Source: Symbiodinium sp. CCMP2592
Lineage: Eukaryota > Sar > Dinophyceae > Suessiales > Symbiodiniaceae
Length of the DNA stretch: 64,000 nt
NCBI GenBank assembly: GCA_905221615.1
Contig: CAJNDT010005423.1
Location: 211,001 to 275,000, forward strand
Direction of reading: 5' to 3'
Below, piece by piece: positions 10,301 to 17,269 of the stretch. The stretch's first letter is position 1; each line of letters opens with the position of its first letter. Under the pieces are notes generated by a model. That model worked only from the letters and a program-made list of their open reading frames with translations. It was not told where the DNA came from and ran no database searches. The translations under genes and the position numbers were made by a program.

Positions 10301-10694
10301 CAAGGTGACAGAGTGTTACAGGAAGCACAACGTTTGGTTTACAGACGGAAAGGAATTGGATAAATTCCTCGAGACCAAGGAGAACGAGAAGATCGAGGAA
10401 GAGGTGCAGCGACGCATCCACGCGAAAGGCAAGCAAGACAACCAAGGAACGAAGGGAAAAGGCCCTTCCTGGGACGACGGACAGAACGACGGTTGGTACT
10501 ACAACGAGCAGTGGAACAACGAGAACTGGAGCACCACCGACGACGGCAGCAACTGGTACGAGAACGCGAACCCGCACAACAAAGGCTACTGGCAGACGCC
10601 AGAAGAGTGGGCGCAGCAGAACCAGTGGGACCAGTGGACACCCAAAGGAAAGGGTAAAGGCAAGAAGTCCAAGAACTGGGCACAGACCCAGTGA
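1377..10694 (+). CDS. copia-1 Gag-Pol polyprotein with membrane, SAP-like and coiled-coil additions
   Basis: One 3,105-residue ORF. Residues 1 to about 375 hold three or four hydrophobic segments (about 22-42, 125-146, 304-333, then one near 365), unusual ahead of a copia Gag. A Gag-like region follows, then a long KG-repeat stretch and a CCHC zinc knuckle at 793-806. Protease has DSG at D960. About 1374-1402 looks like a SAP DNA-binding motif. Integrase shows H1440, H1444, C1451, C1454 and the acidic triad D1485, D1550, E1590. RT has VDVKDAF (D2062) and HVDD at 2158-2161 where YVDD is usual. RNase H covers about 2357-2505. The last 600 residues add a membrane segment (about 2579-2597), a long Glu/Lys coiled coil (about 2655-2860) and a Trp/Asn-rich tail. 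All key motifs are present, so it may be functional. The next in-frame Met is residue 14. Confidence 0.95.
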   Translation: MVAELPDSDLLGAMKLSQEQQVAVAMVSLALAFSLMCLARSFVKELVRKETVERVAPAEEELPELWYSPYGEKTHTSGRCHGLRNATSVHRVLPCKYCCPGGLRSREQRTFEYKRTFLEAAGKYLWLKVFMVVVLMGMSWFMVFEVNETYGYPLATNRMLNYRNKVLSLDNKNPKKKHVIKEITPADVVPAGKSQEGDHTELFTLWSHLHEPNTKPRTRTRSTSRATSRRRTCTPSSTRTEEKEQSCNYSFHEGDVAEYNENLKNEEVPHVNYYKNLVFELVLEFQEYLAKAGRSLEPVVSYVVRTCHPVLLLLGTPLGMVTWIYLYFWVRVKQTKREQLKKKVSRRKLHRSVCSVLFKKRVWLHVVLLYSHMQSAVAMEEALQRLTDLTAQNTQQIQALAQAMNSQQAQAGTASQQLQELAQSVSQQQRAITEATQATNTALSQQAELTANAVAATGKLTADAVTALSQHAESRRPGEIDLHKMIKSPEVFGPTTYKEERDGFLEFRLKLRSWIGALNNDILEKINAVEMDRREASWEWSKLNPGEQALSRKLHSILTSYTRGRPLRTLKQVPNENGFEAWRLLVEEHQPHNRARSLQLLNGVLHYRFDKQRSTQENILKFEELIEEYERASGDLVADDMKISIILGGTEGNMRQHLLLNQKETTKYGTLRQYLLSYEQAARWTTTDLINSGKDHQGQADMDVSRVEWWKGKGKDKGKGKKGKGFGKYKGKGFGKGKGKGESQYYYKGRGKGKGRGKGKGKGRGRGYGKGGGKGYSSKGKGKGYNNPGVAVCHYCQKPGHYEANCRLKQRDMQQNVRNAQEEDEQSVRTQPTTVPSSSASAATTTRTTSTKSTAKPTVRQIAMYHMDNDPVTYPEVFELDEDEEELEIEYFGRVLRVTEAEEFVLSEGEESEEEQEDPLLNWYLGREALPPQEVLSVRVVEEEFFQESDLHQRIEVILDSGADVSLVPSWLGKEGTPLKVRPSSIQDAQGKAIKTEGRRMLNLTFFDDDGSFCRIQEAFTVASVINPLMAIGKLFREGWELRVNEEEGMCLTDGSSRIPVHLHKNSLAAYAYVQTPSRSRSYSSNNYKMVRTVVQLNKHVQEAVNKEEPGWHNTDSMVIVKYATQSSYENPSLMYSPTHFPYRSTLVKEERGWRAVEVSKKYSEKADPFEEFAEGEKEVVTAISAKPIPLWILGTPYAAGDRAEQESHGRDYWKMDLEKGEVVRHHVVPRTVLFDPTGVANCPVLLGDLENSRYTQGDCIYSTEIYEHSDDWRADRLPLREHFRLPWFGQTRFRVKPEVVEDLKAEAAAEELKKKKEEHYKEKEDSAAPPAAEESKDEEMREAQADQEAPQEVVEVLEESFYHEGVEYTAQKSSLKELQALCREYRVKTTGSKKQLLKRLATAVREERLSTQHKEQREHHQAYHLAPPQEPTEEERAYHNLTHLPYQPWCPHCVAMKAREDNHKKGLSKPSSSTDSAKPVISFDFCYTSTTGSEEPPAVTLVAVDSWSKAVLAVPCKRKGGAGSTTHLAEALVQFTTQLGYNTLVLKADNENAAKALKDKVQKVRSSLGLSTTLQESIPYDHESNGAAERAIQTVRRQANTILDELRERTQLAIPHEHAVVSWAFRHACWLLNRFAVSSSTGRTPQEVIHGYPYSGKLVPFGTVVMAKRLKIKKKGDRIWNAGIFLGKTEQDTWIVAQPDGIHITRSVRPLPEQYDSKRTSNIEVHTWNLNTPLLGARVLPEKKQRQRPQLSILPPVAEEEREQLENVEAASDPPSSEDSSEEQQQALEDREEQSEASSMSVTRDRKRRAEVDDETLLEELRAVEPLTASAEALSAPAEPRAEASKHSLELEEPSSPSKLRKQVNRAEETDGYLNMPHDDEVYEADDEFVYESEEEEEETESEPTEVSTKVPVEFFDEEKGPPNVDPAFLQKLDDEATVKEIKRLTKMGVISLVSTDPQEATENVPLVDSEQELHKWLTTKLVKDWRFREATGFEAEEAKEGTTKPKQIQRCWQRRARLVAREYKTEGKREDIFSPATSPGITKLVPMLALANHWAIYSVDVKDAFLQVPQRTPCLCRVPEEAAHVVQAMQEQQERNPRTWCWKLGRVLPGQRDASSLWSDFCDGLLVEEKFERCTAVPALYRLLRQGKVVAVCIVHVDDLQFAGKKEVIEPILRNLKKKVNLQVEGPLLNEEDYEKGFSEETVKFLKRKYTYEQHELRVHSDSKYVKKLVEILKLEKKKAKNSPCTPASQEPDVSQELDEEHSRTYRSCVGILLYVAHDRPDIQFAVRSLSTAMTKPTERKRKELEHLALYLKGTSDYAVTYHRNSPGTSALRHRAEEPQELREPREQPRERLLEVFSDSDWAGDKQTRKSVSCAMFYLDGAYFYSYSRTQKSIALSSAEAEYMALTGAASEGIGLHAAVRFLTGERVLLKAYTDSSACRGITNRQGTGRVKHLQIRLLWLQAAIREGKLTVHAVGTKENTADLGTKPLSTKRVKFLLNMIGMCNSEGRVGEQEREEEEKAQVVRRLEKIMKNKSSMLFALSSLFGKTEAVYVPFAAAQEVASPQEVPSSPGSMSLLEVLVTLAMVCMAAWFVVNEMRKPQQHKKPKREERSSGEEEESSSGSRSGEKEKKKKNRRKKRDEAPAAQVNYDVDSFDEAKKEVTERAEKLKKEEENLEKEKEQFGNQKTEFEETVKRFLKKQKEVKEKEDKVTEREEKLEKDQETLQGQAKFLSEKETALEEAEENVKAKEAEVEKKKKEAEKRERKAQERTAGYDQEREEYAKKYVDDAKKDLERELKVLKQEEKVRNQKLDDLQYDYKSLKDDYQYFKGYSQEVDALLLAAKDKIVKYKKKVKSLKETLGATLSGSEGEEETEEAYKSKAEEEKEKKEAQAKEEEKKKGKRPKQVETEDQEEKPSSNQGDETTVDPNDIAEFTQLGYVWEFNKKTQEYRAKCEDKKGAARIKNAPVKGRMLWNKVTECYRKHNVWFTDGKELDKFLETKENEKIEEEVQRRIHAKGKQDNQGTKGKGPSWDDGQNDGWYYNEQWNNENWSTTDDGSNWYENANPHNKGYWQTPEEWAQQNQWDQWTPKGKGKGKKSKNWAQTQ
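1378..1390 (+). other. Primer-binding site of copia-1 (initiator tRNA-Met type)
   Basis: TGGTAGCGGAGCT begins at the first base after the LTR. It would pair with a tRNA ending AGCTCCGCTACCA, close to the CTCTGCTACCA end of many eukaryotic initiator tRNA-Met. The same 13 bases form the primer site of copia-2. Confidence 0.85.
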
Positions 10695-11262
10695 AAGGAT
10701 CCCGAGAAGGGATGATCGAGCAGGTCAAGCAGTGAACGCTTGTACATATGTACATAGCTAAGCAACGTAAGACTTGATGTATATTAGCACAAGAATTCAT
10801 GTACAAAGTGTGAGCAAATGTATAGACGTAGCAAACTGAGGCAGTAAGCCTAGGTAAGCTACAACCTTCCAAAGTCTCACAAGAAGTTTCACAAAAGGCA
10901 GGCTAGGAAGGTACAAGGGCCAGAAGAGGCAAGAAGCCGGAGAAGCCAAGAACAAAGAAAAGAAGCCCGAAAGAAGAAAAGCCCGTAGGCTAAGTAAGGG
11001 TAGAAGGAAACCGGGGTACGGGCCTCCCCGCAAAGAGTCCATAGGCTGGACCTAACTAGAATGTAGCTGTACATACAGAGTAGGTTTTTCAAGAAGGCCA
11101 ATGTACAGACATAGAAGGCCTAAGTAGCAACAGGGCAGGAGTGCAGCTAGGTAAAAGACCAAGAACAACGGAGACGAAAGTCCCTAGCAAAAGCACTGTA
11201 CAGAAAGCCCTAGCAGTTTCCAAGAACACCCTAGGAACCCGCAAGAACTTTCTGAGGCGGGG
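10695..11262 (+). other. copia-1 3' untranslated region with short polypurine tract
   Basis: 568 bases between the Gag-Pol stop and the 3' LTR, without a convincing ORF and rich in AAG/GAAG on the sense strand. The bases just before the LTR (GAGGCGGGG) are the best candidate for the plus-strand primer tract. Confidence 0.7.
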
Positions 11263-11442
11263 TGTTCGTTTGTAACCTAGTGCACGTAGTCCCAAGTAGA
11301 GTGTGTAGAGTAATCACGAGAACACATGAAACATGTGTGTGAACCGCGACACGGAGGCTTAAGGAAGTCAGCCCGCGAAGTGAGAAAAGTGTGTTTGAAA
11401 GTAGAGTGGGAAGGAAGGCTTGAGAAGCCTTTAGTTTCAACA
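11263..11442 (+). repeat. 3' LTR of copia-1
   Basis: 180 bp, identical by eye to the 5' LTR, followed at once by the CCACG duplication. Confidence 0.95.
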
Positions 11443-11447
11443 CCACG
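11443..11447. repeat. Target-site duplication CCACG, right of copia-1
   Basis: Matches 1,193-1,197. Confidence 0.95.
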
Positions 11448-13558
11448 GCAGCTCAACCACCACAGCAACAGCAGTACCACTGGCAACAGCAACAACCACA
11501 ACCACAACCATATGATGTGGCCACAGCCGTACCAGAGCCCACCTGTCACCGGGGGAACACCCCCACTACAACACATGCAGTCGCAGCCGACAGATGGGAC
11601 TCAGTGGCAACTGCCACAGCAGGCAACCACAGGTGGGACAGCCACCCAACAACCACAACCACAACCACAGCTGAGCCAGCGGTCCGGAGTCCTTCTCCTC
11701 ACGAGTCAGCCGCCGGACAACCCGGCAAGGACGGTGGCCCGAGGGCTGGCCCAAATGTTCCAGCAACAACAACAACAACAACAACAGCAACAGGCGAGCC
11801 AGCAACCCTACACGGCAGCGCAGCTAGCGGCAGACCACGGTTTCGCATACTACGATACACAGAAGAACCTGCGAGATCTCATTGACCCACCAGCCGACAC
11901 CGATTCACCACAACAAGCACCACAAGCCACAGGAGCCCCCGTCCGGCCGCACGGCCCCCATGGCGTGGCCTACGCAAGCACATACAACCCCGACACTGAC
12001 CCCTGGGCAGCTTACCAGCCTACCACGCCGGCGATGCCACAGCAGACACAGACCACGCAAGACCCCGGCAGCGCCCACCTCCCACAAGCCGCACCACAAC
12101 CTGAGCCAGCCGCTACAGCACAACAAGCCGACGTCCAGCACGCACCACCAGCAACAGGAGCGGCCGGGAAACAGGGCACGCAACAAGGCCCACCCAGCGG
12201 GGGAGAACAGCAACCGCAGACCGCACCCACAGCTGTGGGAGACACGCAGCCGCGCCTCAACGTCAAAGCTCCCTTCGAAGCGGTGACGGGCACACGCTTG
12301 CCGCCTGGTGGCACGCGTGCTATTCCAGGAATGACCATGCGTGAACACTACGTATGGATAACCACGGGGGAAATCCCCGCAAGTTATATCGAGCGAGAGC
12401 TCTTGCCTCACTTCCCCGAGACGCCAGCAACAGCAGCACATCAAGGGGGTGACATCCACACACCACGCAGGCGCAGCTCGCAACGCAGAGCCCCACAGAA
12501 GCCCATCAGAGTACAGCACCGGCAGCATGAGGGGGGAGGCCCTGACCGCACGAGAAACAAAGCAGAGAAGTATCGCATCAAGCGATGGCTAAAGGCCAAC
12601 AACCTCCACCACACACGGTGGGGGCAACACCTCCTAGGCCAAGGCCCGTCTCCACCACAGCAGCCTACCCACCACCAGCCTGCAAACACACCTCCTGACG
12701 ACGAGGCCCCGGCCCAACGCGCATGGCAGCCCCCACAGCTAAGCTTAGCCGAAAGGGCAGCCTACTACCGGATGCTCAACCCGGGTCAGCCACTACCACC
12801 TCACCTTCAACCACAACAGGAGGAACCCAGAGCAGACGCCGGCGATCACGCGACCACCCACCAACAGGAACCCACTAAGGCAGACACACACACACACACA
12901 CACCACACTGGCACCCAGACGACAGCGACGTTGGGACAGCACCCACACCAGCCACCAGCTACTACCCAGCAAGACGTCAGACACCACCACAGGGCGAACA
13001 GTCACAACCACCCCGCCCTCCTTCACTAGGAGGGGAACATTCGGCACCACCACCTCTACCTCACTCAAGCATCACCACTGTCACCCACACGGTCCTGCGA
13101 GCCGGAAAGTGGCTCAGCCGGATAGAGTACCAACAAGACGTCCTTACCAGCAGCGGGGGAACCACACCACCACCACAAACAAGCATGCCCGTCGTTGTCT
13201 ACCCGCCCATCAGCGGTGAAACCTGGCTGTTGCTTGAGCCGGTGTCGGAACGCCGCTGGCTCGCCACCGTCACTCAAGTGCCGCCAGTCCACCATCACGA
13301 AGACCAGAGCCTGGCACTGCAGGTGGGGGACCAGTTCCTCCTGCTCCGCACGTCTACGCACTGGAGCATCCAATTCACCACAACCACACCAACCCACTTC
13401 TACACTCCAGAGGCCACACCACAACCACCCCACGACGACCACAGCCACCATGAAGCACCAGCAGAGGGGGGGCAGCCACCACCAACACAGGCAGACGAGC
13501 ACGCAGGGCCAGCAGAACCGGAACCGGAACAACCACAGCCACCACAACAACAACAAAC
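11448..13558 (+). pseudogene. LINE copy A ORFx, middle segment (between copia-1 and the 40-kb insert)
   Basis: It continues the frame of 638-1,197 once copia-1 is removed. It is mostly Gln/Pro/Thr-rich, including a poly-Gln run near 11,760-11,790. A conserved block around 12,340-12,420 reads Y-x-W-x-TxGE(I/L)P followed by YIERELLP; copy B has the same block at about 57,005-57,085. The frame open at 11,448 stops at 13,029. A second frame, open from about 12,990 to 13,571, carries LRAGKWLSRIEY and a GDQFLLL block comparable to GDILIFM in copy B, so one frame change lies between about 12,450 and 12,990. This second frame is the one that rejoins 53,570 across the 40-kb insert. Confidence 0.7.
13555..13558. 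repeat. Candidate 4-bp target duplication AAAC, left of the 40-kb element
   Basis: AAAC directly before the terminal inverted repeat, repeated at 53,566-53,569. A 4-bp match alone is weak. It is supported by the ORFx frame being restored exactly when one copy and the insert are removed. Confidence 0.75.
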
Positions 13559-13884
13559 AACCTCTGTTGCTTGATTCCTGTAGCCTGGTGTTTGTTTCCT
13601 GTAGCCTGGATTTGGGTTGTTGTTTTGACATGGAAGGTGCTTGGGGGGGCCGTTTGGGATGTTAGGGCTTTGTTGTGTCATGCTTTATGCGACCCCTGGG
13701 GACAGAGGGGGGGGGGGCAGGACGGCCGAAAAAAGGTGATCAGACTTTGAAAGCATCAAGGAATATTTGCATCCCAGATTTTTACAACTGCTTTTAGAAG
13801 ATCATGCGACAATTTCATACATCCCTAGGGCTTCAGCGGTATTTTGTGTCCATTTCTCAGTGGCAGTAACATTTTGGACCTAGC

Positions 13885-13966
13885 AAAAAAATGCACTCCA
13901 CTTCCATATGTGATGACATCATTAGTAGAGTAACTACATCACATGTGGCAGGGTGTGCATTTTTTG
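13885..13966. repeat. Palindrome in left TIR with CACATGTGATG-type core
   Basis: Inverted arms AAATGCAC...CATATGTGATG and CATCACATGTGG...GTGCATTTTT around a short centre. The counterpart in the right TIR is at 53,132-53,208, and related palindromes occur inside the element. Confidence 0.8.
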
Positions 13967-14455
13967 ATAACAAGCATAATTAACATTCTTACACCCTAAG
14001 CCTTTAAACATACTTTACTTTACTGTAATAAGACTACCGAAACCCTGTTTTGGAAAGCTCACATCTGAAGCAACTCCCGAAACCTTACTGTGAACCCTAA
14101 ACCCCTTCAACCTAAACCTCTTACCTCTATAGGAACTCCCTGAAATGAAACCTTCTTACCCTTTAAACCCTAGTGATACCCCTTCAACTTGAACCTCTGA
14201 CCTCTATAGGAACTCCCTGAAACCTTACCCTTTAAACCCTAAACCTCTTAATCCTAAACTTCTTACCTCTAAAGAAACTCGCTGAACCTTGGCCTTATAA
14301 GCCCTAAACCCCTTAACCCTTAATCTCTTTCACGAGCCTTACAGAACACGTAAATTCTTTGTCCCCCCTGTCAGATCATTCAGCAACGGGGGAGCTTTGT
14401 CATCCAGGCCTCAGGAGTCGTCATGCATGCATTTCAGTGTTGGTTTCATGTCATG

Positions 14456-14580
14456 CATGGCCGCTGCTCAAGTGGCACACATCATGGCCGCTGCTCAAGT
14501 GGCGCACGGCATATCACGACACAGCCACTGATCAAGTGGTGCACACATGGCCGCTGTTCAAGTGGCACATGACATGACAT
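14456..14580. repeat. Four subterminal repeats in left TIR
   Basis: Units of 27-36 bases starting near 14,456, 14,483, 14,519 and 14,546, built on GGCCGCTGCTCAAGTGGC; the third is a variant (CCACTGATCAAGTGG). The right TIR has the same set inverted at 52,655-52,770. Subterminal arrays like this are often transposase-binding sites; that role is inferred. Confidence 0.75.
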
Positions 14581-14595
14581 GCATGCCTGCCTCTG

Positions 14596-15203
14596 GCTGT
14601 CTATTATTTTGATATTGTTATTGTTATTGCTGCGCTGGTCTTCCATATCAATCTAACTGCCATGGCTCGTCTGGCTATCATTATGGTCGCCCTCGTTGCA
14701 TTAGCGCTAGTCTTAGTCTGGCTGTCGTTATTTCTATATTTATGTTGTGCTAGTCTTAATGCTGCTGCTATTTTGACCCCTTGTTGTTGATGGCACTGCT
14801 GGTGTTGCTGCTGTTGCCATTGCTGTTGGTGTTCCTATGACAGCAACAGCACAACAGAAACGACGATACTACAAAGAAGTAAACAACACCGACAACAACA
14901 TTAGCACTGCAGCCTCCACCTGTAACGAAACCATCAACAAGCGGCTGTAACAACAATCACCCGACCTTTGTACTCAACATCCTGCAACTCTGCAACCAAA
15001 AGTTTCCAATAGCTAGCTACACCGTGCCATGCCACCAACAACACCCAGCAGCAGCAACAACAACAACAGCAACAACAACAACAACAACAACAACAACAGC
15101 GACAACAGCAACAACAGCAAGAGCAGCACTAACAATAACAATAACAATAACACTGACAATAAAACCAACAATGACAATAACAATGACAACGGCAATAACA
15201 ATG

Positions 15204-15234
<31 letters not shown>

Positions 15235-15269
15235 ACAACAACGACAACAACAACAACAACAACAACACC
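14596..15269. repeat. Triplet-rich low-complexity tract, left part
   Basis: 14,600-14,830 is TTG/TTA-rich. From about 14,840 it becomes CAA/AAC-rich, almost pure between 15,040 and 15,269. Long frames here (poly-Asn, poly-Thr, poly-Leu) are by-products of the repeat. Copia-2 is inserted into the tract, which resumes at 23,282. Confidence 0.85.
15265..15269. repeat. Target-site duplication ACACC, left of copia-2
   Basis: Identical to 23,282-23,286. Confidence 0.9.
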
Positions 15270-15447
15270 TGAAAAAGTACAAAGCGTCTGAAGTATGCAC
15301 AAACAGAGCTCAACCCTGAAGTCAGCACAGCACTCTGAAGTCCTCTTTGTCACAGCCAGCCTTGAGCCACACGAAGTGTGGTGGTCGAAGTAAGCTGGAA
15401 GGAAGTTACTGTACCGGGGAGGTGCACAGAAGTCTTATATCTTAACA
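15270..15447 (-). repeat. 3' LTR of copia-2 (left on + strand)
   Basis: 178 bp, TG...CA on the + strand, identical by eye to 23,104-23,281. In sense orientation it starts TGTTAAGATATAAGACTTC, with a TATA-like ATATAAG close to the start. Confidence 0.95.
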
Positions 15448-15619
15448 CGCTCCCTTGAAACAAAGAAGTTCACGAAGTTGTTTCAACCAAAAGAAGCTGC
15501 TGCACGAAGTGCTAGGATCGAGCGAAGTTGGAAGTCCTCCAAACATCGCAGAAGTGGCGCTTGCACAACAGCGCGAAGTGACTCCTTCGAAGTCACCAAA
15601 AGAAGTTAGGACCGAAGTC

Positions 15620-16009
15620 TCAGTAGCGTGCCCTCAGAAGTTGCACGGCAAGCTCACGACTCACCCACGAATCCGCCTCAGAAGTGTTCTCGAACCGGGC
15701 GAAGTCCGAAGTCCTCATCGGGATGTGCATGTAGCGGTTGAAGCCATGCGAAGTCTTCGACCAGGCGAGGTCAAAGAACTGTTGGAAGTTGCCCGGAAGA
15801 CGAATCACCGCCAAGGAAGTGCGGAGGTGAGGTCGCAGCACGAAGTGCTCGCCGGGCACGTTGATGAAGTAGTCGATGTACCGCCGATTCCAGAAGCGGA
15901 AGCGGTTACCTTCCACGAAGTTCAATATCTCGCTCGAGGTCATCCTGAAGGACAGAAGTCCGATGCCTCCTTGAAGCACTCGGTTGGCTTCGGTTGGGGA
16001 AGTCTCCAA
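15620..16009 (-). CDS. copia-2 small 3' ORF, possible continuation of the extra ORF
   Basis: A 129-codon frame overlapping the end of the 15,906-17,132 ORF in another frame. Its composition looks protein-like (RFRFWNRRYIDYFINVPGEHF and similar aromatic-rich stretches), so it may be the true C-terminus after one frame change near 16,010-16,040. No family recognised. The nucleotide word ACTTC falls in different codon frames here (TS, NF, DF), so it is not a protein repeat. Confidence 0.45.
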   Translation of the reverse strand: METSPTEANRVLQGGIGLLSFRMTSSEILNFVEGNRFRFWNRRYIDYFINVPGEHFVLRPHLRTSLAVIRLPGNFQQFFDLAWSKTSHGFNRYMHIPMRTSDFARFENTSEADSWVSRELAVQLLRARY

Positions 16010-17132
16010 CAGAAGCTGAAGTCCGAAGCACGCAAGCTACTTCGCTGACCTCGGAGAAAATGCGAAGTTCAACATATCCGGGGAGAATGGCTGCATATCC
16101 GAAGTCAGGTGAAGTTCGCCATCTCCATCTCGTGACATGCGCGTGAGGATGGAAGTTCAAGGAAGTGCAAAACCACAACCGGATCGAAGGCTCGGGAAGT
16201 ACATCAACGAAGTTCGGGCCGATATAGCTTGCCTTGAAGTTGATGCAGAAGTCCGTCTCGTTGGCCACATAAGAAGTGCTCCGGGCGAAGAGCTCCGGAA
16301 ACAGCGCCGCGGACTGAAGTGCCGTCACCACCGGGTTGTCCACGCCAGGTTGAAGTCGAAGTAGCGCGTAGACCAGCCTGAAGTCTGAAGTCCCAGGCAG
16401 CAGAAGTTTGCTGATCTGGCGGCCCTGGCGAAGTGACTCCAAGAAGTCAGGGACATGCTTGAAGTGCGTGAAGCACACATTGTCCACCGCGAAGTAGCTC
16501 ATCCCAGCGAAGTGGCTCCAGCCGAGGTGATCTCGGCCATGCCCGAGAAGTCGAGCCGCTTCCTTGCCATAGAAGTGTACCCGAAGTACATCCACGGCCC
16601 TGTGAAGTTGCTGGAAGTGCGCCGGGTGAAGTCCGCAGACCGTCTCGAAGTTACCCGAGGCGTAGCGCAACTCCAGCCACGTGTTCTGAGGAAGTGCTCG
16701 AGTGGGAAGTCGCGGCGGAAGTTCATCTCTCTCGAAGTTCGGGTCCGGAACGTAGAACTGATGCTCCTCCACGAAGTTGCGGAAGTCCCTCGTCATTTCG
16801 GCCTCTTCCGAAGTCGAGGGTCCTGGCAGTGCTGCCGGAGGAAGTCCAAGAGCCACTGCCTTTGGCACCGGAACCTGAAGTTTGGGGGCCATCTTCTCGA
16901 AGTAGAAGCACACAAACCACTGAAGACGTCGATCGCAAAGAAGTCTGTACCAAAACCACGTCCCAACAGAAGTGGGCACAATCCGGTATGAAGTTCGCAA
17001 ACCATCCATGCAGAAACGAATACCAAAGCGAAGTTGCCAAGAACCCAGCCAGAAGTAAGAAACCCAAGCAGAAGCCATGGCGGCAACGAAGTGAGGCACG
17101 AAGTCGCAGCCCAAAGGAGCGGCGGCGGCCAT
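15906..17132 (-). CDS. copia-2 extra ORF downstream of pol (unknown function)
   Basis: 408 codons starting at an ATG at 17,132 and lying between the RNase H end and the 3' LTR, a place where copia elements normally have no gene. The N-terminal 70 residues hold two aromatic/hydrophobic stretches that could be membrane-associated. The rest is a soluble-looking sequence with FRNFVEEHQFYVPDPN and HFAGMSYFAVDNVCFTHF. Envelope-like ORFs are known at this position in some plant copia lineages (Sireviruses), but I see no furin site or coiled coil that would identify one. It could equally be a captured host gene. It carries the same ACTTC density as the rest of the element. Confidence 0.55.
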   Translation of the reverse strand: MAAAAPLGCDFVPHFVAAMASAWVSYFWLGSWQLRFGIRFCMDGLRTSYRIVPTSVGTWFWYRLLCDRRLQWFVCFYFEKMAPKLQVPVPKAVALGLPPAALPGPSTSEEAEMTRDFRNFVEEHQFYVPDPNFERDELPPRLPTRALPQNTWLELRYASGNFETVCGLHPAHFQQLHRAVDVLRVHFYGKEAARLLGHGRDHLGWSHFAGMSYFAVDNVCFTHFKHVPDFLESLRQGRQISKLLLPGTSDFRLVYALLRLQPGVDNPVVTALQSAALFPELFARSTSYVANETDFCINFKASYIGPNFVDVLPEPSIRLWFCTSLNFHPHAHVTRWRWRTSPDFGYAAILPGYVELRIFSEVSEVACVLRTSASVGDFPNRSQPSASRRHRTSVLQDDLERDIELRGR

Positions 17133-17269
17133 GAAGTCCTTGCAAAGGCGGCTCTGGGGCGAAGATCTGAAACACAGAGGACCTCACTGACCCTGAAGTT
17201 GAAAGGGGAGCTCTGCCTTTAAAGCAAACGAATTGAAGTGAAACATCTTTCTGCACAGCATCCTAGAAG

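Larger units (their letters stand above)
1198..11442 (+). mobile_element. copia-1: apparently intact LTR retrotransposon of the copia type
   Basis: A 10,245-bp element with identical 180-bp LTRs (TG...CA), a primer-binding site abutting the 5' LTR, one uninterrupted 3,105-codon Gag-Pol ORF, and perfect CCACG duplications on both sides. The domain order Gag, protease, integrase, RT, RNase H is that of Ty1/copia. Identical LTRs mean the insertion is recent on the family's mutation scale. It interrupts ORFx of LINE copy A. Confidence 0.95.
13559..14593 (+). repeat. Left terminal inverted repeat of the 40-kb element
   Basis: It matches the reverse complement of 52,621-53,565, with substitutions and indels. 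Nearly identical stretches include the first 75 bases, the palindrome at 13,885-13,966 and the subterminal repeats at 14,456-14,580. The part from about 13,980 to 14,340 is a degenerate repeat built from CCCTAAACC-like and CTCTATAGGAACTCCCTGAA-like pieces. No gene is visible in it. Confidence 0.85.

Noticed and set aside
15013..15353. Poly-Leu, poly-Asn and poly-Thr frames
   Set aside because: Created by CAA/AAC triplet repeats in all frames.
15361..15369. TGGCTCAAG on the - strand in the copia-2 LTR, matching the last nine bases of the dinoflagellate spliced leader
   Set aside because: Nine bases alone can occur by chance, and the preceding bases do not match the leader; it would need other copies or transcript data.
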